DNA from: CADEFQ01 sp050185195
GTDB taxonomy: Bacteria; Pseudomonadota; Gammaproteobacteria; Steroidobacterales; Steroidobacteraceae
Assembly (NCBI GenBank): GCA_050185195.1
Contig: JBFWZQ010000004.1
Coordinates: 124,001 to 188,000, forward strand
Direction of reading: 5' to 3'
Length of the DNA: 64,000 nt
Below, piece by piece: positions 60,081 through 64,000 of the stretch (positions within the stretch are counted from its first letter, which is position 1; each line of letters opens with the position of its first letter). The notes below the pieces were generated by a model that had not been told where the DNA came from, ran no database searches, and saw only the letters and a list, made by a program, of their open reading frames with translations. Both the position numbers and the translations under genes were made by a program.

Positions 60081-61423
60081 GGGGGCCGCTGGTCTGGTGG
60101 CTCCTGCTGCTGGGCGCGTTGTGGGCTGCGGCTCCAGCGAAGGCTCAGAATCAGCAATGCCCGCATCAGCAGTACGAGTATCGGTTCACGTGGCAGGTGA
60201 GCCAGTACCCGGCGGCAGATAGCGGTTGGGTGGGGTCGAAGTCCGAAGCCTGCGCCGCGGCCGAACAGGTTACGCGCGCTGATGGGTTCAGCTACGCGGC
60301 TGGGACTGCCAATCCGGCGACGGCGGGCACGGGCTTCCTTTGCGCGGGACAGCGGACGTGGAATCCGACGGGCGCGGTGCAAAACTATTCGTCCCCCGCA
60401 GGGTCGGGTCAGGTCCGCAATACGGTGACCTGTCCGCCCCCGCCCGGCTGCGACAAGGACGCGCCGGAGATCGGCAAGACGTTCTCGGGCACCGCGGCGA
60501 ACATGGCCACGCGGTCCTACTGCCACGCGGTGAGCCAGTGCCTGGTCAGCGTGAAGCAATCCGTTTCGGCCGGGGGATCGACGATCTACACGGGTACCGT
60601 GACGGATGGCGATTGTCCGAGCGATGGTTCGGCTCCGGAGGTCGCGCCCGATGATCTTTCGGAGGACGAGGCCTGCGTGGCGGTGGGCGACGGCTCGTAT
60701 TGCGCCTCGCCGAAGGGCGGGGACGGTTCCTGCGGTTTCGTGAACTCGAGCTTCGTTTGCTTGCAGAAGGTCAAGCAGGACGAGTGCAAGCCGGTCGGGG
60801 GTGGTGCGGTGTGCGGATCGCAGGCCGGGACGCCTCCGGTGCCGGACAACGGCACGCGCGGTCAGCCGGCGACGCCGACGGGGACCTTCGACGCACAGGT
60901 GGGACCGGGGCAGTCGCAAACGTTCAACTACTACAACAGCACGACGGTAAGTGCCTCCTCGGTGCAAGTCGGTGATGGCTCGAACCCTCAGAACTCCGGC
61001 GGCTCGCCGGGGGGCAATGCCGAGTCCGAGGAAGAGGAGGCCGGAAGTGCGAGCGGCGGCGTGGGTTGCGATGCGCCGCCCGTGTGCACGGGCGACGCCA
61101 TCGCGTGCGCGACGCTCTACCAGGCATGGCGCAATCGGTGTCCCGGTGCGTTCAGCGATGCGGAGGTCGAGGCCGCAATCGGTGAACCGTCTGCGGTGCC
61201 ACAGGTCGAGCGGGACCTGTCCGATGTCCTGGACGATTCGAAGTTCGGCACGACCGTGCAGGCGTGCCCGCAGCCTCCGCAAATCACGCTGGGCGCGCCT
61301 TTGAACATGACTTTCACGCTCGATGTCATCAGCTGGCTTTGCCTATTCGCCGGCCAGATCTCGGGCGTGGTGGTTGGGCTGGGCTGGCTGCTGTCGGCTC
61401 GTATCCTGATGGGGGCAGTCTGA
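60050..61423 (+). CDS. TspB/pIII-like phage adsorption and release protein
   Basis: 457 residues from GTG 60050 (GGGGGC upstream; 60026 is also open). Signal peptide RGPLVWWLLLLGALWAAAP with cleavage near AKAQ. Cysteine-rich domain (about 30-250), Gly/Ser/Pro linker (about 265-335), then conserved C-terminal region and membrane anchor with DVISWLCLFAGQISGVVVGL. This matches inovirus pIII/TspB adhesins: variable receptor-binding N-terminus, membrane C-terminus. The stop overlaps the next ATG by 3 nt (TGATG). Confidence 0.85.
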   Translation: MRVLDPAARLRGPLVWWLLLLGALWAAAPAKAQNQQCPHQQYEYRFTWQVSQYPAADSGWVGSKSEACAAAEQVTRADGFSYAAGTANPATAGTGFLCAGQRTWNPTGAVQNYSSPAGSGQVRNTVTCPPPPGCDKDAPEIGKTFSGTAANMATRSYCHAVSQCLVSVKQSVSAGGSTIYTGTVTDGDCPSDGSAPEVAPDDLSEDEACVAVGDGSYCASPKGGDGSCGFVNSSFVCLQKVKQDECKPVGGGAVCGSQAGTPPVPDNGTRGQPATPTGTFDAQVGPGQSQTFNYYNSTTVSASSVQVGDGSNPQNSGGSPGGNAESEEEEAGSASGGVGCDAPPVCTGDAIACATLYQAWRNRCPGAFSDAEVEAAIGEPSAVPQVERDLSDVLDDSKFGTTVQACPQPPQITLGAPLNMTFTLDVISWLCLFAGQISGVVVGLGWLLSARILMGAV

Positions 61424-61740
61424 TGCCGGCGATTCTGGCGTTCCTTCGTAGCTTCCTGTCGATCTCCGTCGCGCAGGTGCTGGTGTCGCGGCTCTTCGTG
61501 GCGGCAGGGGTCACGGCCGTGACTTACGTAGGCGTCACGGCGGCGCTCGACACGGTCGAGGCGCGCATGGTCAGCGCCTTCGCGGGCTTGCCGGCCGACG
61601 TCTGGGCGGTGGTCACGATCACGAAGTTCCCGCAGGCCTGTAGCCTCGTCCTGTCCGCCATCGTCGGGCGTACGGTGCTGAACGGCCTGACGGCGGCGGG
61701 TTCGATCCGCAAGCTGCAAGTGAACGGACCGGGGGCCTAA
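61423..61740 (+). CDS. Phage DUF2523/pVI-like minor coat protein
   Basis: 105 residues. Three hydrophobic segments and the DUF2523 pattern: LVSRLFVAAGVTAVTYVG and FPQACSLVLSAIVGR. pVI-like proteins cap the virion with pIII. Overlaps the pIII-like gene and the zot gene by a few bases on either side. Confidence 0.85.
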   Translation: MPAILAFLRSFLSISVAQVLVSRLFVAAGVTAVTYVGVTAALDTVEARMVSAFAGLPADVWAVVTITKFPQACSLVLSAIVGRTVLNGLTAAGSIRKLQVNGPGA

Positions 61741-62834
61741 TGCTTCGGCTGGTCACGGGGCAGCCGGGCAACTTCAAGACCGCCCGCACGTTGTGGGAGG
61801 TCGAGCAGCTCCGCAGGGAGTCAGGCCGTGAGGTGTACTGCTCGGGCATCCCCGAGCTGACGTTGCCCTGGCATCGCTTCGAAGACCCGGCGAGGTGGCC
61901 GGAGCTTCCGGACGGCTCAATCGTCGTGATCGACGAGGCGCAGCGCTCGTTTCGTGTTCGAGCGCAGGGCGCACGGGTGCCGGATCATGTGGCGGCGCTG
62001 GAGACGCACCGCCATCGAGGCTTCGACCTGTACCTGGTCACGCAGCATCCGCACCTGATCGACACGGCGGTGCGCAAGCTGTGCGGCGAGCATGTGCACA
62101 TGGTTCGCCGCTTCGGCCTCGAGCGCGCGACGATGTACCGCTGGGAGGAAGTCGCGGACCCGACCAGTGAGAGCGAAAAGAAGCTCGCAACGAGCAGCAC
62201 GTGGTCGCCCCCGAGGGAGGTCTACGGGTGGTACAAGTCCGCGACGCTGCACACCGTGAAGCGCAATCTGCCGATCAAGCGATTCGTCCAGGCGGCGGCC
62301 GCGCTGCTGGTGGTGGTGGTGTCGGTGGGGTTCGCAGCTCGGCACGTCCTGCACCTGGGCGATAGCGTCGAGAGCCTTGAACTGCCGTCCGCGGTGGAAA
62401 GCGGGCGCGCGGATACAGCGCGAGGAATTTCTGGCGCTCGAGATCCCGGCGAGCTGGGTCCGTGGGATCCGAGCATGCGGGCGGCGCGCCTCGAAGGGCT
62501 GGCGCGGACTGCGGCCTTCTACGATGCGTTGCAGGTCGTGAAGTCTCAGCCGAAGGTGTCCGGGTGCATGCGCCTGGACGTCGGCACCCGGATTCAGTGT
62601 CGGTGCTCGACGGCGCAAGGCTCTGACGCGCACGTGTCGACGGCGCTGTGTGTTCAGCTCGTGAAGGAAGGCTGGTTCGACGAGACCCGGCCCGAGGTTG
62701 ACGAGCGGGCCAAGATGATCGCGCGCCTGGACGCGCGGGACGCGGCGAACTCAGGCGGTGGCGCGCAGGCGGCGACGGCGCAGCCGGCGACGCCTGCCGC
62801 CTCAGTTCTCAGCTCGAGCCAGGCGGGCACGTGA
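61740..62834 (+). CDS. zot: Zot/pI-family phage assembly ATPase
   Basis: 364 residues. Walker A region GQPGNFKTA (7-15) departs from GxGKS/T: the Gly before Lys is Phe. Walker B SIVVIDEAQR (about 60) is intact. One transmembrane segment (about 185-205) with cytoplasmic ATPase and periplasmic C-terminus containing cysteines CMRLDVGTRIQCRCS. It drives virion export. The name refers to the family; toxin activity is not implied. Confidence 0.92.
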   Translation: MLRLVTGQPGNFKTARTLWEVEQLRRESGREVYCSGIPELTLPWHRFEDPARWPELPDGSIVVIDEAQRSFRVRAQGARVPDHVAALETHRHRGFDLYLVTQHPHLIDTAVRKLCGEHVHMVRRFGLERATMYRWEEVADPTSESEKKLATSSTWSPPREVYGWYKSATLHTVKRNLPIKRFVQAAAALLVVVVSVGFAARHVLHLGDSVESLELPSAVESGRADTARGISGARDPGELGPWDPSMRAARLEGLARTAAFYDALQVVKSQPKVSGCMRLDVGTRIQCRCSTAQGSDAHVSTALCVQLVKEGWFDETRPEVDERAKMIARLDARDAANSGGGAQAATAQPATPAASVLSSSQAGT

Positions 62835-63117
62835 TGCGCCGCCCATCGGCTGCGATCACGTAGCAGCTCGCGCGGCGTGCTGCGGCGGCGGCCTCGGCGT
62901 CTGCCGCCTTCTTGCGCTCGATCTCTGCGAGCTGTTCGCGCCTGGCGGCTTGTGCGCGCTCGAGTGCCTTCCGGTTCTGCTCTTGAATCCGCTCGGCCGT
63001 GCGGTTGATCTGCTGGCTGGCGGTCTGTGCGCCTGCGGTCAACATCGTGATGCGCAGGCCGAAGAGGACGACTGCGGCGATGACGACGCCGGCGGCGAGT
63101 TTCATTGCGGATCTCAT
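62809..63117 (-). CDS. Small phage membrane protein with coiled coil
   Basis: 102 residues (ATG 63105 is an alternative). N-terminal transmembrane segment (about 7-24), then a charged coiled coil (about 35-80), ending in SCYVIAADGRRITCPPGSS with two cysteines. Leftward, opposite the structural operon, and overlapping regulator gene 63114 by 4 nt. Unknown; candidates are superinfection immunity or host-envelope modification. Confidence 0.7.
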   Translation of the reverse strand: MRSAMKLAAGVVIAAVVLFGLRITMLTAGAQTASQQINRTAERIQEQNRKALERAQAARREQLAEIERKKAADAEAAAAARRASCYVIAADGRRITCPPGSS

Positions 63118-63572
63118 GGCACTGGTTTCCTTTCCGTGCTGCGATTAGAGCGGGGTTCGGGCGCTGGGGCTGCGACGGGCCGCACACCTCGCAAAACGCC
63201 GCGTAGCGGCTCCTGTGCGCGGCGTTCGCCGCGCACGAGGCCCGGAGGGCCGTCCGCCTCCTGATCGAATCTTCGGACGGCCGCGCGCAGCGCGGCGATC
63301 TGCCCATGCATGAGCGGCACGGCGCGCACTTCGCCAGGAGTAAAGCCACGCTTGCTGGAGCTGAGCGGGTCGAAGAGCTGGCCGCCTCGCAAAACCCATC
63401 CGCGCCATTCTGGCGCGAGCGCCCCGAGGTCTCCGGTAGCTAGAAGTCTTGCGAGCGCGGCAAACTGCGGTCGCGCGCCGACCTGAAACCAGCGCAAGGC
63501 AGTACGGCGGGAGACGCCGAAAAGGCGTTGAAAATCAGAGGGTAAGAGGCCGTCAAGGTTCCTTGTTCTCAT
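63114..63572 (-). CDS. DUF3653-like helix-turn-helix phage regulator
   Basis: 152 residues from ATG 63572 (160 from GTG 63596). Helix-turn-helix DFQRLFGVSRRTALRWFQ, then WRGWVLRGGQLFDP and GFTPGEVRAVPLMHGQIAAL match the DUF3653 phage family. The C-terminal 40 residues are basic and Pro-rich. In the circular phage it is divergent from rep across the att site, a typical repressor position. Expressed with the membrane coiled-coil gene. Confidence 0.75.
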   Translation of the reverse strand: MRTRNLDGLLPSDFQRLFGVSRRTALRWFQVGARPQFAALARLLATGDLGALAPEWRGWVLRGGQLFDPLSSSKRGFTPGEVRAVPLMHGQIAALRAAVRRFDQEADGPPGLVRGERRAQEPLRGVLRGVRPVAAPAPEPRSNRSTERKPVP

Positions 63573-63618
63573 GGCGTCGGGCAGCGTACCCGACACCCAG
63601 CGGTCACTTCCGTTGACT

Positions 63619-63646
63619 ACTTCGCATAATGTATATTATGTTAAAA
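63619..63646. other. attR: intact chromosomal dif site
   Basis: XerC arm ACTTCGCATAA (63619-63629), center TGTATA (63630-63635), XerD arm TTATGTTAAAA (63636-63646). The center, the XerD arm except its last base, and the inner eight bases of the XerC arm match E. coli dif. It marks the replication terminus and the site where chromosome dimers are resolved by XerCD. Confidence 0.93.
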
Positions 63647-63687
63647 CCTCCATACGGGCCCGACCAGGCATCCCGACAGGCTTCCCC

Positions 63688-64000
63688 TCACTCACCATCA
63701 CCAACACCCTTGTTCCTGAGGTCGTCGAACTGCGCCTTCATCGTCGGGTTCCCGCGGGTCAGCTTCTTGATGGTGACATCCTGGGCCTTGTCATTCGCCA
63801 GGCGAAGATTGCGATCCGCCCCCTGCAAGGCTTCCTTGGTCTTCTTCAGGTGGTCGATCGACTTGTCGATCTCTTCGATCGCGGCTTCAAAGCGCCTGTT
63901 GGCCAGCTCGTAGTTCTTCCCGAAGGCGGTCTTGAACTCTTCGAGCCTGTCTTCAAAGTTGGTGATGTCGAGGTTCTGCGCCCGGACAAGCGCGAGCTCG
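63688..64000 (-). CDS. DUF2130 protein, C-terminal part (window-truncated)
   Basis: The visible 103 residues end a DUF2130-type protein. Segment FEDRLEEFKTAFGKNYELAN, then AIEEIDKSIDHLKKTKEAL and LTRGNPTMKAQF resemble the C-terminal helical region of this family. The start and most of the protein lie beyond position 64000. The function is unknown, with a possible nuclease-like core reported for the family. Stop at 63688-63690. Confidence 0.7.
   Translation of the reverse strand, partial: ELALVRAQNLDITNFEDRLEEFKTAFGKNYELANRRFEAAIEEIDKSIDHLKKTKEALQGADRNLRLANDKAQDVTIKKLTRGNPTMKAQFDDLRNKGVGDGE

Larger units (their letters stand above)
58576..63636 (+). mobile_element. Filamentous (inovirus-type) prophage integrated at dif, 5.04 kb
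   Basis: Identical 19-bp direct repeats bound the element, separated by 5042 bp, the length of the predicted circular genome. Gene order rep, ssDNA-binding protein, two small membrane proteins, TspB/pIII-like adhesin, pVI-like, Zot is that of inoviruses; a regulator and membrane coiled-coil gene lie on the other strand. No integrase gene is present, so it must use host XerCD, as CTX-phi and Xanthomonas Cf/Xf phages do. No obvious gene disruption is present except possible start shifts, so it may be inducible. Confidence 0.92.

Noticed and set aside
61740..62834. Zot as an enterotoxin
   Set aside because: The gene is in the phage assembly position with ATPase and membrane domains; the toxin activity of some Zot proteins cannot be inferred here.
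1..64000. tRNA, rRNA, CRISPR arrays, insertion sequences
   Set aside because: No cloverleaf, repeat-spacer pattern, or transposase was recognised in any gap; intergenic regions are short.

Overview
This window is a GC-rich (roughly two thirds G+C) bacterial chromosome, most likely from a gammaproteobacterium near the Xanthomonadales, Nevskiales or Steroidobacterales. Four things point there: the gene order fabD-fabG-acpP-fabF-pabB-pabC-mltG-tmk-holB-pilZ, a type II secretion minor-pseudopilin cluster, a copLAB copper locus of Xanthomonas type, and a near-canonical gammaproteobacterial dif site (63619-63646). The dif site places the right end at the replication terminus.

Layout. 1-6433 is a catabolic cluster: a Tat-exported molybdopterin hydroxylase (5' end outside the window), an aconitase-type two-subunit hydratase with a PEP mutase/isocitrate lyase-family lyase, and a divergent hydantoinase-like amidohydrolase. 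6465-7971 holds a type II peroxiredoxin and an NADP-dependent oxidoreductase. 7952-14672 pairs an iclR-etfB-etfA-MFS operon with a divergent FAD oxidase plus MFS transporter. 14683-18169 is an oligopeptide-type ABC transporter lacking a binding protein. 18123-23643 carries a VOC protein, an 84-residue protein plus bicupin pair, a lipocalin-like protein, a class III CoA transferase and an AlaA-type aminotransferase. 23674-29596 is an AddB/AddA-like recombination nuclease-helicase pair. 29579-35150 is gspG-H-I-J-K-L-M-N, divergent from a rhombosortase by only 20 bp.

35826-44486 is the core operon for fatty acid synthesis, p-aminobenzoate, cell-wall lytic enzyme, dTMP kinase, DNA polymerase III delta-prime and PilZ. 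44487-58541 is mixed: a double cyclic-nucleotide-binding/rhodanese protein, a bifunctional beta-oxidation enzyme, an EEP hydrolase, an orphan ThsB-like TIR protein, a PAP2 lipoprotein, an FAD dehydrogenase with a divergent LysR regulator, an amidohydrolase, and a copper operon copL-copA-copB followed by an unusual cytochrome c/His-rich/NTF2-like fusion.

58576-63636 is a complete-looking 5.04-kb filamentous (inovirus-type) prophage inserted at dif, with no integrase of its own. Its genes are Rep, single-strand DNA-binding protein, small membrane proteins, major coat protein, TspB/pIII-like adhesin, pVI-like protein and Zot. Two leftward genes, a DUF3653-like regulator and a membrane coiled-coil protein, close the element. 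The right attachment site is an intact dif; the left one keeps only the XerC arm and lies in the copL upstream region. A DUF2130 gene, cut by the window end, follows dif. No rRNA, tRNA, CRISPR array or insertion sequence was seen, and no gene-free stretch exceeds 300 bp.
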